A stretch of 64,000 nt of DNA, from NCBI RefSeq assembly GCF_012726205.1, contig NZ_JAASAE010000008.1, forward strand, positions 62,001-126,000, read 5' to 3'. The notes beneath the pieces were generated by a model. The model saw only the letters and a list, made by a program, of their open reading frames with translations, made no database searches and had not been told where the DNA came from. Shown here in pieces: positions 9,024-17,275 of the stretch. Each line of letters opens with the position of its first letter. Position 1 is the stretch's first letter. Both the position numbers and the translations under genes were made by a program. This DNA comes from Rhodococcus sp. HNM0569 (lineage in GTDB: Bacteria > Actinomycetota > Actinomycetes > Mycobacteriales > Mycobacteriaceae).

Positions 9024-10376
9024 TCATGCCAGCATCGGTATCGAATTGCGGTGTGCCGGGAGTGGTTCACTCGGCCCGAGCGGTGTCGGTGGTGGCGTGA
9101 ACCACGGCATCTTGTCGTCGTCGTGGATATCGACCCTCCAGCCGCTGTGATGCACGAACCGGTGATGATGCGTGCAGAGCAGCACCAGGTTGTCGAGGTC
9201 GGTGGGTCCGCCGTCGATCCACGGCACGACGTGATGCGCTTCGGTCCACCCGGTCGGTGCCCCGCACCCCGGGAAGGCGCACCCACGGTCCCGCACCCGC
9301 AGTGCCCGACGCTGGGACTGTGTGACGAGGCGGGTGGTGCGGCCCATCCACAACGGCACCCCCGCGTCGTCGACCACGACCGGTGTCACGTCGGAATCGC
9401 ACGCGGTCTTCCGGGCAGCCGCGATCGACAGAGTTCCGCCCCACGGTGTCCAGGGCACACGTACGCCGCCGTCTCTGTGTCTGTCTCTGTGTCTGCCGCT
9501 GTGTCTGTCGCTGTCTCTGGTGTCCTCGGGTCCATCGTCTTCCGACCGAATGTGCACGCCCTGTTCGCGGAGGTCTCGTTCCCGGATGACGACCGTCAGG
9601 TGTGGGCGTTCGCCGGCCTCGTCACCCGTGAGCCCCGCACCGAGGAACCGGCGTACCACCTCGGTCAGGGCGTCGGCACGCCGCTGCGCCGGCGGCCGAG
9701 GATCACGGGTGCCGTCCTCGGCAGGACGCGGCGCCGACAGCTTCGACAACGCCGCCTGCAGCAACTCACCCGACTCGGCATCCAGATCACCCCGCAACAC
9801 ATACCGGCCGTTCAATGTCCGTGAGAGGTCGAACCGATTCAGATCGGTGCGTTCACAATGCCGGACCTCGCCGGTGTCGAACGTCGCGTCCAGGGGGTCC
9901 TTCACCCGCCGCATCCCACCCACTGTCCCGCGGATGCCGGAGGCGAGGAAGAACGCCTCGCGGCATTCCCGACGCGCCTCGGCGTACGCCTCCGGCTCGT
10001 CCACTGCGTTGGGGAACCCGCCAGGAAGACTCTCGAAGAACGAACACATGATCTGTGCGTGCCGCGCCGACACCGAACCGCCGGCGACCGCCTCGGCGAT
10101 CTCCGGCTCCCGCAACAACGACCCCGCCAGGGCCACGATTGCGCGTGCCTCGCCGATCTCCAACAGAGTGTGCGCTGCCAACCACGCCGCACCGTCGCGA
10201 TACCCGGCCTCGACCGCCACGCGGCGCACCTCGACCTCCCCCCTCCCCGCGACACGCCGCGCCTGCAACCCCGCAATCACCCGCGACAACTCGACCGCCT
10301 CCGCGAGCAACTCGGCGTCCCTCGACCGCCACGGCTCACCGCCAGATGCGTCTACTACTGATTCCCCCGACCCCAT
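9024..10376 (-). CDS. DUF222 and HNH endonuclease domain protein (13E12-type), SOS-box associated
   Basis: Protein of 450 residues with an N-terminal DUF222 region (about 20-280), a low-complexity Arg/His/Asp stretch (DSDRHSGRHRDRHRD) and a C-terminal HNH nuclease module with CAFPGCGAPTGWTEAHHVVP, then DNLVLLCTHHHRFVH. This is the family called 13E12 repeat proteins in M. tuberculosis, dispersed and often multicopy; several of its members are known to carry LexA boxes. Here a near-perfect SOS box ends 14 bp before the ATG at 10376. Function is unproven; a DNA-damage-induced nuclease or remnant of a homing-type element are both possible. The low-complexity stretch is encoded by a TGTCTC/TGTCTG microsatellite at 9471-9520. 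Confidence 0.9.
   Translation of the reverse strand: MGSGESVVDASGGEPWRSRDAELLAEAVELSRVIAGLQARRVAGRGEVEVRRVAVEAGYRDGAAWLAAHTLLEIGEARAIVALAGSLLREPEIAEAVAGGSVSARHAQIMCSFFESLPGGFPNAVDEPEAYAEARRECREAFFLASGIRGTVGGMRRVKDPLDATFDTGEVRHCERTDLNRFDLSRTLNGRYVLRGDLDAESGELLQAALSKLSAPRPAEDGTRDPRPPAQRRADALTEVVRRFLGAGLTGDEAGERPHLTVVIRERDLREQGVHIRSEDDGPEDTRDSDRHSGRHRDRHRDGGVRVPWTPWGGTLSIAAARKTACDSDVTPVVVDDAGVPLWMGRTTRLVTQSQRRALRVRDRGCAFPGCGAPTGWTEAHHVVPWIDGGPTDLDNLVLLCTHHHRFVHHSGWRVDIHDDDKMPWFTPPPTPLGPSEPLPAHRNSIPMLA
9471..9520. repeat. In-frame TGTCTS hexamer-like microsatellite
   Basis: About 50 bp of imperfect TGTCTC/TGTCTG/TGTCGC repeats inside the HNH gene, encoding the Arg-Asp-His-rich linker on the minus strand. 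The unit is a multiple of three, so copy-number change would alter linker length without a frameshift. Confidence 0.75.
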
Positions 10377-10390
10377 GAACGAACCTTAGT

Positions 10391-10406
10391 TCGAACACAG
10401 ATTCGA
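10391..10406. promoter_or_regulatory. LexA (SOS) box
   Basis: TCGAAC-ACAG-ATTCGA matches the mycobacterial LexA consensus TCGAAC-N4-GTTCGA at 11 of 12 defined positions. It lies 14 bp upstream of the HNH/DUF222 start codon, close enough to cover the promoter. The consensus is established; use of this site is inferred. Confidence 0.75.
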
Positions 10407-10493
10407 AGTCAACGGTTCCGCGAAACAATCTTCAGAAACCACACCCACGCCAACCACACTGCCGCCCAACACAACCCCCACCCCGCGGTCACA

Positions 10494-10532
10494 ATGTCAC
10501 ATCGCGTGCACCCAACGCACACACCGTCACAT
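10494..10532. repeat. 16-7-16 palindrome family, copy 1 (imperfect)
   Basis: Left arm ATGTCACATCGCGTGC, a 7-base loop, right arm GCACACACCGTCACAT, then CGCGGC. The same architecture with perfect pairing is at 35000-35038. It lies between the divergent HNH and ligB genes and may be part of their promoter region or a dispersed repeat. Confidence 0.6.
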
Positions 10533-10614
10533 CGCGGCTGCCGGTCGGGCATCGTGAGTATCCGCCCACTGCAACCCGCCACACTCTGTCGTATCCCGGG
10601 GCTAGGGTCGAGAC

Positions 10615-12135
10615 ATGTTGCTGTCGCGGGTGGTCGAGGCGTCCGGCGCGGTCGCGGCCACCCGTTCACGCAAGACCAAGGTCGCAGTGCTCGACGGGCT
10701 GCTGCGTGACGCTGCCGCCGACGAGGTCGAGCCGGTCGTGGCGTGGCTGTCGGGCGAGCTGTTGCAGGGGCGCATCGGGGTGGGCTGGCGCACTCTGTCC
10801 GGCGCGGACGTCCCACCGAGCGCGACGGGGACACTCACTGTGCCGGAAATCGACAGTGTCTTCGGGCAACTCGCGGTCACCACCGGGTCGGGCTCGACGG
10901 CCGCGCGCCGCGGCCTCCTCGAGTCGCTGTTCGCGCGCGCAACCCAGGACGAGCAGCGCTTTCTCGTCCAGATTCTGGGTGGCGAGCTGCGCCAGGGCGC
11001 GCTGGAGGGGATCATGACCGAAGCCATCGCGGCGGCGTCGGCGCAGCCGCTGGATGTGGTGCGGCGCGCGTTCATGCTGTCGGGCCGGCTGCCCGTCACC
11101 GCGGCCGCCGCGCTCAGTGGTGGTGCCGACGCCCTGGCGGCGTTCCGACTCGAGGTGGGCCGCCCGATCCGGCCGATGCTCGCGTCGCCGGCCGAGTCGA
11201 CGTCCGCCGCCCTCGACGAACTGGGCCACGAGGTGACGGTCGAGTACAAGCTCGACGGAGCCCGCATCCAGGTGCACCGCGACGGCGACGACGTCCGCAT
11301 CTTCACTCGCACTCTTCGTGAGATCACCTCTCGGGTACCGGAACTCGTCGAGCTCGCAAAGGCATTGCCGTGCCGCAGCGTTGTACTCGACGGCGAGACG
11401 CTCGCCCTCACCGATGCGGGCCGGCCGCGCCCCTTCCAGGAGACGATGAGCCGGTTCGGCGCGTCCAGCGAGCGCGAACTGCTCTTACGGCCATACTTTT
11501 TCGACTGCCTACACCTCGACGGCAACGATCTGCTCGACCGTCCGCTCACCGAGCGCCTCGACGCGCTCGAGTCGGTCGCCGCGCAGCACCGCATTCCGAC
11601 AGCCCTCTCGCCCGACCTCGCCGGTGCCGAAGCGCAACTCGGCGATGCTCTCGCACACGGTCACGAAGGCGTCGTGATCAAGTCGCTCGCGTCGCCGTAC
11701 GCGGCGGGGCGGCGCGGACGCAGTTGGCAGAAGGTGAAGCCCGAGCACACCCTCGACCTGGTCGTGCTCGGTGCCGAATGGGGTTACGGGCGCCGCACCG
11801 GCTATCTGTCGAATCTGCATCTGGGAGCACGTGATCCGGACGGCGGTCCACCGATCATGGTGGGCAAGACGTTCAAGGGGCTCACCGACGCACTGTTGCG
11901 GTGGCAAACCGAGGAGTTCCCGCGCCACGAGTCGCATCGCGACGCGCACACCGTGTACCTGCGCCCGGAACTGGTCGTCGAGATCGAACTCGACGGTGTG
12001 CAGGTCAGCTCGCGCTACCCCGGCGGTCTCGCGCTGCGGTTCGCGCGGGTGTTGCGCTATCGCCCCGACAAGGACCCGCGCGAAGCCGACACGATCGACG
12101 CCGTGCGTGCACTGCTGCCCGCCCACCGCGCGTGA
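10615..12135 (+). CDS. ligB: ATP-dependent DNA ligase LigB
   Basis: Seals nicks in duplex DNA using ATP; accessory to the NAD-dependent LigA in mycobacteria. The 506 residues match the length of M. tuberculosis LigB (507). Order: helical N-terminal DNA-binding domain (1-190), nucleotidyltransferase domain with motif I EYKLDGAR (adenylated Lys near residue 211), motif III-like FFDCLHLDG, motif IV HEGVVIKS and motif V WQKVKPEH, then an OB-fold domain with VELDG-type beta strands and LRFARVLRYRPDK. No polymerase or Ku gene is adjacent, so it is not a LigD-type end-joining gene. The ATG at 10615 directly follows the intergenic palindrome region. Confidence 0.94.
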   Translation: MLLSRVVEASGAVAATRSRKTKVAVLDGLLRDAAADEVEPVVAWLSGELLQGRIGVGWRTLSGADVPPSATGTLTVPEIDSVFGQLAVTTGSGSTAARRGLLESLFARATQDEQRFLVQILGGELRQGALEGIMTEAIAAASAQPLDVVRRAFMLSGRLPVTAAAALSGGADALAAFRLEVGRPIRPMLASPAESTSAALDELGHEVTVEYKLDGARIQVHRDGDDVRIFTRTLREITSRVPELVELAKALPCRSVVLDGETLALTDAGRPRPFQETMSRFGASSERELLLRPYFFDCLHLDGNDLLDRPLTERLDALESVAAQHRIPTALSPDLAGAEAQLGDALAHGHEGVVIKSLASPYAAGRRGRSWQKVKPEHTLDLVVLGAEWGYGRRTGYLSNLHLGARDPDGGPPIMVGKTFKGLTDALLRWQTEEFPRHESHRDAHTVYLRPELVVEIELDGVQVSSRYPGGLALRFARVLRYRPDKDPREADTIDAVRALLPAHRA

Positions 12136-12146
12136 GTCGGCACCGG

Positions 12147-13046
12147 TCACATCGCCGGGTCCGACGCGACGAGGCGTTCGACGGCCTCCCACAGTTTCCG
12201 TTCGCGCTGCACGTCGGTGGACTCGGGGGACGAGCGTGCCGGGCGGTCCCGGTCGATGTACGAGCCGGTGACGGCGTCGCCCAGCACCGCGTCCGCAAGC
12301 CGGCGGCCGGCGTCTTCGGGGCTGCTTCCGAACGGGGTATGTGTCAGCAGCGGAAGGATGTTGCGCATCAGGAAGCGATCGATCACTCCCGCATTGCGCG
12401 CGAGTTCGGTACCGGGGACGAAGCCGGGGTTGAAGGCGACGACGTCGACGCCTGCTGGTAGCCGGCGCGCGTACTCGTGCACCAGGTAGAGGACGGCCAG
12501 CTTGCTCGTCGAGTACGCGGTGCGGCCTGCGCGGGTGGTCTCCGGCCTCGGGAAGGCTGCGGTGCGGGCGAGGACCTCGGGCTCCCGCCAGACAGGCGCA
12601 GGCACCATCGCCATGTTGTGCCTGAGATCGCCGAAATGCGTGTCGCTGGTGGTGATGGCGATCCGGCCACCGGCGGTGAAACGGTCTCGGAAGGCGCGGA
12701 CGAACATGTGGTTGGCGAGCACGTTGACGGTGAACGTCGACTCGAGCCCGTCTGGTCCGGCGGTGAGGTCGTCGGTGTGCTGGATGCCGGCATTGCCGAC
12801 GAAATATCTCAGCGGCGGCAGATCGCCCCGGTCCAGTCTCTCGCAGATCTCGGTGGCTGCCGCACGGATACTGCTGAGCGAGTTCAGATCCGCCACCACA
12901 GACGAGGCGTTGCCGCCCAACCGTAACCCGGCGGCGTCGCGCACCACGGCGACGAGGTGGGCGCCTCGCGACCGATGCAGGAGCTGGTCGGCGGCGACTC
13001 GCCCGATCCCGCGGCTCGCGCCCGTCATCACGATCGTGTGCGACAT
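12147..13046 (-). CDS. Short-chain dehydrogenase/reductase
   Basis: NAD(P)-dependent oxidoreductase of 299 residues with a Rossmann fold: cofactor motif TGASRGIG at residues 8-15, NAG in FVGNAGIQ, and the catalytic Tyr-Lys pair in YSTSK. The C-terminal 40 residues contain a lid-like extension. It resembles the retinol-dehydrogenase or protochlorophyllide-reductase-like branch of SDRs rather than FabG; the substrate is unknown. Its 3' end lies 11 bp from that of ligB, with no room for a separate terminator. The neighbour upstream is divergent, so it appears monocistronic. Confidence 0.85.
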   Translation of the reverse strand: MSHTIVMTGASRGIGRVAADQLLHRSRGAHLVAVVRDAAGLRLGGNASSVVADLNSLSSIRAAATEICERLDRGDLPPLRYFVGNAGIQHTDDLTAGPDGLESTFTVNVLANHMFVRAFRDRFTAGGRIAITTSDTHFGDLRHNMAMVPAPVWREPEVLARTAAFPRPETTRAGRTAYSTSKLAVLYLVHEYARRLPAGVDVVAFNPGFVPGTELARNAGVIDRFLMRNILPLLTHTPFGSSPEDAGRRLADAVLGDAVTGSYIDRDRPARSSPESTDVQRERKLWEAVERLVASDPAM

Positions 13047-13189
13047 GGAAGCCCCCTCGTCGAGCTCGCGGACCGGAACCGTCTGTCAACCGTGTCACAG
13101 GCGGAGCCGGAAGTCCGGGCAATCCGCCGGCGGTACGCTGCACAGGCGCCCGCCGATGCGGGAGGCGCGACGGACCGAAGAGGAACAGC

Positions 13190-14203
13190 ATGAACCGCCG
13201 GGGCACCCACCCTCACTGCCGACGTCTCTACGGCGCGGGCGTACTCGCCGCCGCAGTCGCCGTTGCCCTCGCGGGCTGCGGCACGGACACGAATGGCGCC
13301 GCGACCGACACGACGGTGCCCGGCTCGGTCGCCTCCGCGGAGACGGGCGACGCGGCCGCCCCGGGCGACTCGGCGCCGTCGTCGCCCGACCTGATCGCCG
13401 ATACCGACGTCGGCACCGTCGATGCCGCGTCGGCCGCGTTGACGCAACTGGACACGCTCGCAATCAAGGGCCGCGCGCCCAAGACCGGCTACAGTCGCGA
13501 TCTGTTCGGACAGGCGTGGGCCGACGACGTGCGCGTCGGCGGTGGTCACAACGGCTGCGACACGCGTAACGACATCCTGCGCCGCGACCTCGTCGACGTC
13601 ACCTACAAGCCGGGCACGCGCGACTGCGTCGTCGCCACCGGAACTCTGCACGACCCGTACACCGGCACCGAGATCGCGTTCGTGCGTGGGCAGGACACGT
13701 CGACCGCAGTGCAGATCGACCACGTGGTCGCGCTGTCCGACGCGTGGCAGAAGGGCGCGCAGCAGCTCGACACGCAGACCCGTACCGACCTCGCCAACGA
13801 CCCGCGCAATCTGCGCGCAGTCGACGGCCCGACCAACTCGCGGAAGGGCGACGGCGACGCCGCGACGTGGCTGCCGCCGAACAAGGCGTTCCGTTGCACG
13901 TACGTCGCCGACCAGGTGGCGGTGAAGTCCACGTACGGGCTGTGGGTGACGCAGGCAGAGCACGACGCGATCGCCGCGATCCTCGGCGACTGCGGCGGCC
14001 AGGCCGCGGCCGCACCTGCGCCCGTCGAGGAACCGGCACCCGCGCCGGCACCCGCACCGGCACCGGCACCCGCCGCATCCGCGCCGGTGTCCTTCGCGAA
14101 CTGCGCCGCCGCGCGCGCCGCGGGCGCGGCACCCGTGCACGCGGGCGACCCCGGCTACGGCACTCATCTCGACCGAGACGGCGACGGAATCGCGTGCGAG
14201 TAA
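13190..14203 (+). CDS. Lipoprotein nuclease with DUF1524-type HNH domain and excalibur domain
   Basis: Exported protein of 337 residues. Signal peptide with lipobox ALAGC (Cys near residue 27), a flexible Thr/Ala/Ser linker, then a DUF1524/HNH-like nuclease domain with IDHVVALSDAWQKGA and NLRAVDGPTNSRKGD, a Pro-Ala linker (EEPAPAPAPAPA...), and a C-terminal excalibur Ca-binding domain ending LDRDGDGIACE. By family it should hydrolyse DNA outside the cell, tethered to the membrane; likely roles are nutrient scavenging or cell-surface DNA processing. Fusion of nuclease and excalibur domains is known in actinobacteria. The ATG at 13190 has AGAGGAAC upstream. Divergent from the SDR gene. Confidence 0.85.
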   Translation: MNRRGTHPHCRRLYGAGVLAAAVAVALAGCGTDTNGAATDTTVPGSVASAETGDAAAPGDSAPSSPDLIADTDVGTVDAASAALTQLDTLAIKGRAPKTGYSRDLFGQAWADDVRVGGGHNGCDTRNDILRRDLVDVTYKPGTRDCVVATGTLHDPYTGTEIAFVRGQDTSTAVQIDHVVALSDAWQKGAQQLDTQTRTDLANDPRNLRAVDGPTNSRKGDGDAATWLPPNKAFRCTYVADQVAVKSTYGLWVTQAEHDAIAAILGDCGGQAAAAPAPVEEPAPAPAPAPAPAPAASAPVSFANCAAARAAGAAPVHAGDPGYGTHLDRDGDGIACE

Positions 14204-14209
14204 CGCCCC

Positions 14210-14587
14210 TTACACGTAGGGGCTGGTGAGCAGCTCGATACCGTGGCCCGCCGGGTCGTGGAAGTACACGCCCCGACCACCGTGGCCGTGATTGATCTGT
14301 CCCGGCTGCTCGCCGAAGGGGTCCGCCGAATGCGCGATGTCCCGGTCGACCAGCAACCGGTACGCACGATCGAAGTGGTCCTCGTCGACGAGAAATGCAT
14401 AGTGCTGCATCTGGATGTGTTCGACGGGTGGCTCGGCGAACTGCAGCAGCACGCCGTGTCCTATCAGCAGGTTGGTGAACACTCCCCACGACGGCGCGTC
14501 CTCGGCTTCGAGGATGTCGCGGTGGAAGCGTGCGGATTCGGCGGCGTCCCTGGCCGCGATGATGGTGTGGTTGAACTGTGCAGGCAC
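14210..14587 (-). CDS. VOC (glyoxalase/dioxygenase) superfamily protein
   Basis: Single-domain vicinal-oxygen-chelate protein of 125 residues with two beta-alpha-beta-beta-beta modules. Candidate metal ligands are His8 in FNHTII, His62 in QMQHYAFLVDE and Glu near residue 118 in HGIELL, a usual VOC spacing. VOC members range from glyoxalases to dioxygenases and resistance proteins, so no reaction is assigned. It ends 6 bp from the nuclease gene on the opposite strand. The following 211 bp up to the lactate-oxidase-like gene contain only copy C of the dispersed element. Confidence 0.8.
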   Translation of the reverse strand: MPAQFNHTIIAARDAAESARFHRDILEAEDAPSWGVFTNLLIGHGVLLQFAEPPVEHIQMQHYAFLVDEDHFDRAYRLLVDRDIAHSADPFGEQPGQINHGHGGRGVYFHDPAGHGIELLTSPYV

Positions 14588-14760
14588 GAAACCTCCCGGG
14601 TGTTGTGGTGGAACAGGGCCGATGTGGTCTGTCCCGCCAGGAGGCGCGCGGGCGCTCAGGTGCCCGCCGGGTCACCCGTCCGCTCGTGGCCTGAGGCCGT
14701 CCCGGTCGTCATGCACGTCACGCTAGCGGCATCGGGTCGCTCGGGTAAAGCCCCGCACCG

Positions 14761-14802
14761 CTGTGCGCGAAAGAGGCGTACCTGTACTCGCTGGGTGCTC
14801 AC
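14761..14802 (-). repeat. Dispersed ~42-bp intergenic element, copy C (inverted)
   Basis: On the minus strand it starts GTGAGCACCCAGCGAGTAC and ends TTTCGCGCACAG, the same framework as copies A, B and D. It overlaps the stop codon of the lactate-oxidase-like gene, again at a gene 3' end. Confidence 0.65.
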
Positions 14803-16061
14803 GAGCGGAGGGCGGTGCGGTCGATCTCGGCGACCGACGTGAACCCGCTCAACCCCAGCGTCAGATCGAACTCGGCGATCAGATTCGCGGTCACGTCGCG
14901 CACACCGTCGCGGCCCGCGAGGGCAAGCCCGTACAGGTGCGGCCGGCCGAGCGTGACCGCCGACGCACCGAGTGCAAGCGCCTTGAAGACGTCTGCGCCC
15001 GTGCGGATCCCGCTGTCGAGAATCAGTGGCATGCGGCCGCCGACCACGGGCGCGATGTCGGTGAGCGCGTCGAGCGACGACACCGCGCCGTCGACCTGCC
15101 TTCCGCCGTGGTTCGACACGATCAGGCCGTCGACGCCCGCGTCGAGCGCGCGCACCGCGTCGTCGGGGTGCAGGACGCCCTTGAGCAGCACGGGCAGCGA
15201 CGTGCGCTCACGCAAGGACGCGATGTCGCTCCACGCGAGCGACGGACGCGAATAGATGTCGAGGAACGTCTCGACGGCCGCGCGCGGCTCGGGGGAACGG
15301 ATGTTGTCGAGGAACCGCCCCGGGAAGCGCCTGGTCATCGACACGAGCGCTTTGACCGCCGCGACGGACACCTCGTCGCGGGCCTTCTCCCCCGCCGCCG
15401 CGACGCGTTCGCGCACGATGCGCCGGAACACCGGGTCGGACGTGTACTGCGCGATCCCCTGCCCGCGCGCGAACGGCAACGACCCGAGGTTGAGGTCTTC
15501 CGGGCGCCAGCCGAGCATCGTGGTGTCGAGGGTGACGACGACGGCGTCGGCAGAGATCGCCTCGGCGCGCGCCAGCAGGCTGTCGACGAGGTCGTCGTCC
15601 TTGCTCCAGTACAGCTGGAACCAGCGCGGCGCGGAGCCCATCGCGGCCGCACTGTCCTCCATCGGCGTGCAGCCCTGGTTCGAGAAGATGTACGGCACAC
15701 CGAGTTCCGCAGCAGCCGACGCGATGTCGACGTCGGCGCCCGGGCCTGCGAGTTCGCTCGCACCGACCGGCGCGAGCAGCACCGGTGCGGGCAGGGTCCG
15801 GCCGAACAGGTCGATCGAGATGTCGCGCTGCGACACGTCACGCAGCACCCGCGGCACGATGTGCCAGCGGTCGAAGGCGGCGCGGTTGGCGTCCATCGTG
15901 CGCCCGATGCCCGCGCCGCCGTGCACGTACGCCCACGCCTTGCGCGACATCACCTTGCGCGCGGCACGCTCGAGTGACGGGAAGTCGGTGGGGACGCGCG
16001 GCGCCCTCCCGTGGACTCCGTCCCGGTAGATCACGTTCTGACGTTCGAGGCCGACCGACAT
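14799..16061 (-). CDS. FMN-dependent alpha-hydroxy-acid oxidase, lactate 2-monooxygenase-like
   Basis: Flavoenzyme of 420 residues oxidising a 2-hydroxy acid such as L-lactate. Conserved features: QLYWSKD, VTLDTTMLGWRPEDL, LLKGVLHPDDA with the FMN-contacting Lys, and SNHGGRQVDG with the catalytic His and substrate-binding Arg, then DSGIRTGADVFKALALGA. The run GWRPEDLNLG and the overall length follow mycobacterial lactate 2-monooxygenase (which gives acetate, CO2 and water) more than LldD, but an LldD-like dehydrogenase is not excluded. The start ATG at 16061 has GGAGGG upstream. It is not next to lutABC, so the window holds two separate lactate-oxidising loci. Confidence 0.87.
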   Translation of the reverse strand: MSVGLERQNVIYRDGVHGRAPRVPTDFPSLERAARKVMSRKAWAYVHGGAGIGRTMDANRAAFDRWHIVPRVLRDVSQRDISIDLFGRTLPAPVLLAPVGASELAGPGADVDIASAAAELGVPYIFSNQGCTPMEDSAAAMGSAPRWFQLYWSKDDDLVDSLLARAEAISADAVVVTLDTTMLGWRPEDLNLGSLPFARGQGIAQYTSDPVFRRIVRERVAAAGEKARDEVSVAAVKALVSMTRRFPGRFLDNIRSPEPRAAVETFLDIYSRPSLAWSDIASLRERTSLPVLLKGVLHPDDAVRALDAGVDGLIVSNHGGRQVDGAVSSLDALTDIAPVVGGRMPLILDSGIRTGADVFKALALGASAVTLGRPHLYGLALAGRDGVRDVTANLIAEFDLTLGLSGFTSVAEIDRTALRS

Positions 16062-16138
16062 CGCTCATCCCTCCACTTCGACTGCCGAGAGCATTCCACA
16101 CGCCCGCGCGACCCCGCATCGGTCAATACAGTGGAGTC

Positions 16139-17275
16139 ATGGCCGCACCGCACCCGGACGTGTATTCGCGCACCACCCTCGCCGACGTCCTGCCGTCCAC
16201 GCTCGCGGTCCTCGGTGTCCCCGGCACGCACGACGCCCTCGGCCTACCCGATGCGTCGCGGTGGGTCGTTCTCGTCGTCGACGGTCTCGGCTGGAACCTG
16301 CTGCGCTCGCATGCCGACGCGGCGCCCACGCTCGCCGCGCTCGCCGGCGGGCCGATCGCGGCGGGCTTCCCGACGACGACGGCCACGAGCATCACGAGCA
16401 TCGGTGTGGGTGCCGCGTCGGGGGTGCACGGGGTGACCGGCTACCGCACCTACCTCTCGGAGGCCGACGACGTCCTCAACTGGCTGTCGTGGCGCGGCGA
16501 GAGCGGCCGCGACGAGCGCGCGCGCATCGTGCCGGAGGACGTGCAGCCGCACGAGACCGTGTTCGAGCGGGCCGTGTCGCACGGGGTCGCGGCGACGACG
16601 GTGCTTCCGGGCGACTTCGCAGGCAGCGGCCTCACCCGCGCGGCGCTGCGCGGCGCCGAGTTCCGCGCCCGCATCGCGTACGGCGACCTCGTCGCGCACG
16701 CGGTCGACGCGGCGCGCACGCCGGGTCTTGTCTACACCTACGTGAGCGAGCTCGACACCGTCGGCCACGTGTACGGCCCGGGCACCGCGGGCTGGCGGTA
16801 CCAACTGGCCGCGGTGGACGAGCTCGTCGCGACGCTGCGCGCCGAGTTGCCCACCGGCACCGGGCTGCTGGTGACGGCCGATCACGGCATGGTGACCGTC
16901 GCCGACGACGACAAGATCGACCTCGACGACCGGCCCGACCTACTCGACGGCGTGCAGGCCGTGGCAGGCGAGCCGCGATGCCGCGCACTGCACGTCGCGT
17001 CCGGCGCGGAAGCCGACGTCGCGGCGCGGTGGCGGGCCGCGCTGGGCGACCGGGTGTGGATCACGACTCGTGCCGAGGCGATCGCGTCGGGGCTGTACGG
17101 GCCGTCGGTTTCTGCCGAGACAGTCAGGCGCATAGGCGATCTCGTGGTCGTCGCCCGCGACGGCCTCGCGCTGGTGCGCCGCAGCACCGAGCCGGGAATG
17201 TCGTCGCTCGTCGGGCAGCACGGTGCGTTGACCGACGACGAACTACTCGTGCCCGCTCTGCACACCGTCGCCTGA
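16139..17275 (+). CDS. Alkaline-phosphatase-superfamily phosphodiesterase/nucleotide pyrophosphatase
   Basis: Cytoplasmic-looking hydrolase of 378 residues without a signal peptide. Metal ligands of the alkaline phosphatase superfamily are visible: Asp in LVVDGLGWN, the nucleophile Thr in GFPTTTATS, Asp and His in SELDTVGHVYG, Asp-His in VTADHGM and a final His in VGQHGAL. These place it with nucleotide pyrophosphatase/phosphodiesterases. The substrate is unknown. The ATG at 16139 lies close to a TACAGT -10-like hexamer, so the transcript may be nearly leaderless. Its last 33 bp overlap the 3' end of the SRPBCC gene on the other strand. Confidence 0.85.
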   Translation: MAAPHPDVYSRTTLADVLPSTLAVLGVPGTHDALGLPDASRWVVLVVDGLGWNLLRSHADAAPTLAALAGGPIAAGFPTTTATSITSIGVGAASGVHGVTGYRTYLSEADDVLNWLSWRGESGRDERARIVPEDVQPHETVFERAVSHGVAATTVLPGDFAGSGLTRAALRGAEFRARIAYGDLVAHAVDAARTPGLVYTYVSELDTVGHVYGPGTAGWRYQLAAVDELVATLRAELPTGTGLLVTADHGMVTVADDDKIDLDDRPDLLDGVQAVAGEPRCRALHVASGAEADVAARWRAALGDRVWITTRAEAIASGLYGPSVSAETVRRIGDLVVVARDGLALVRRSTEPGMSSLVGQHGALTDDELLVPALHTVA

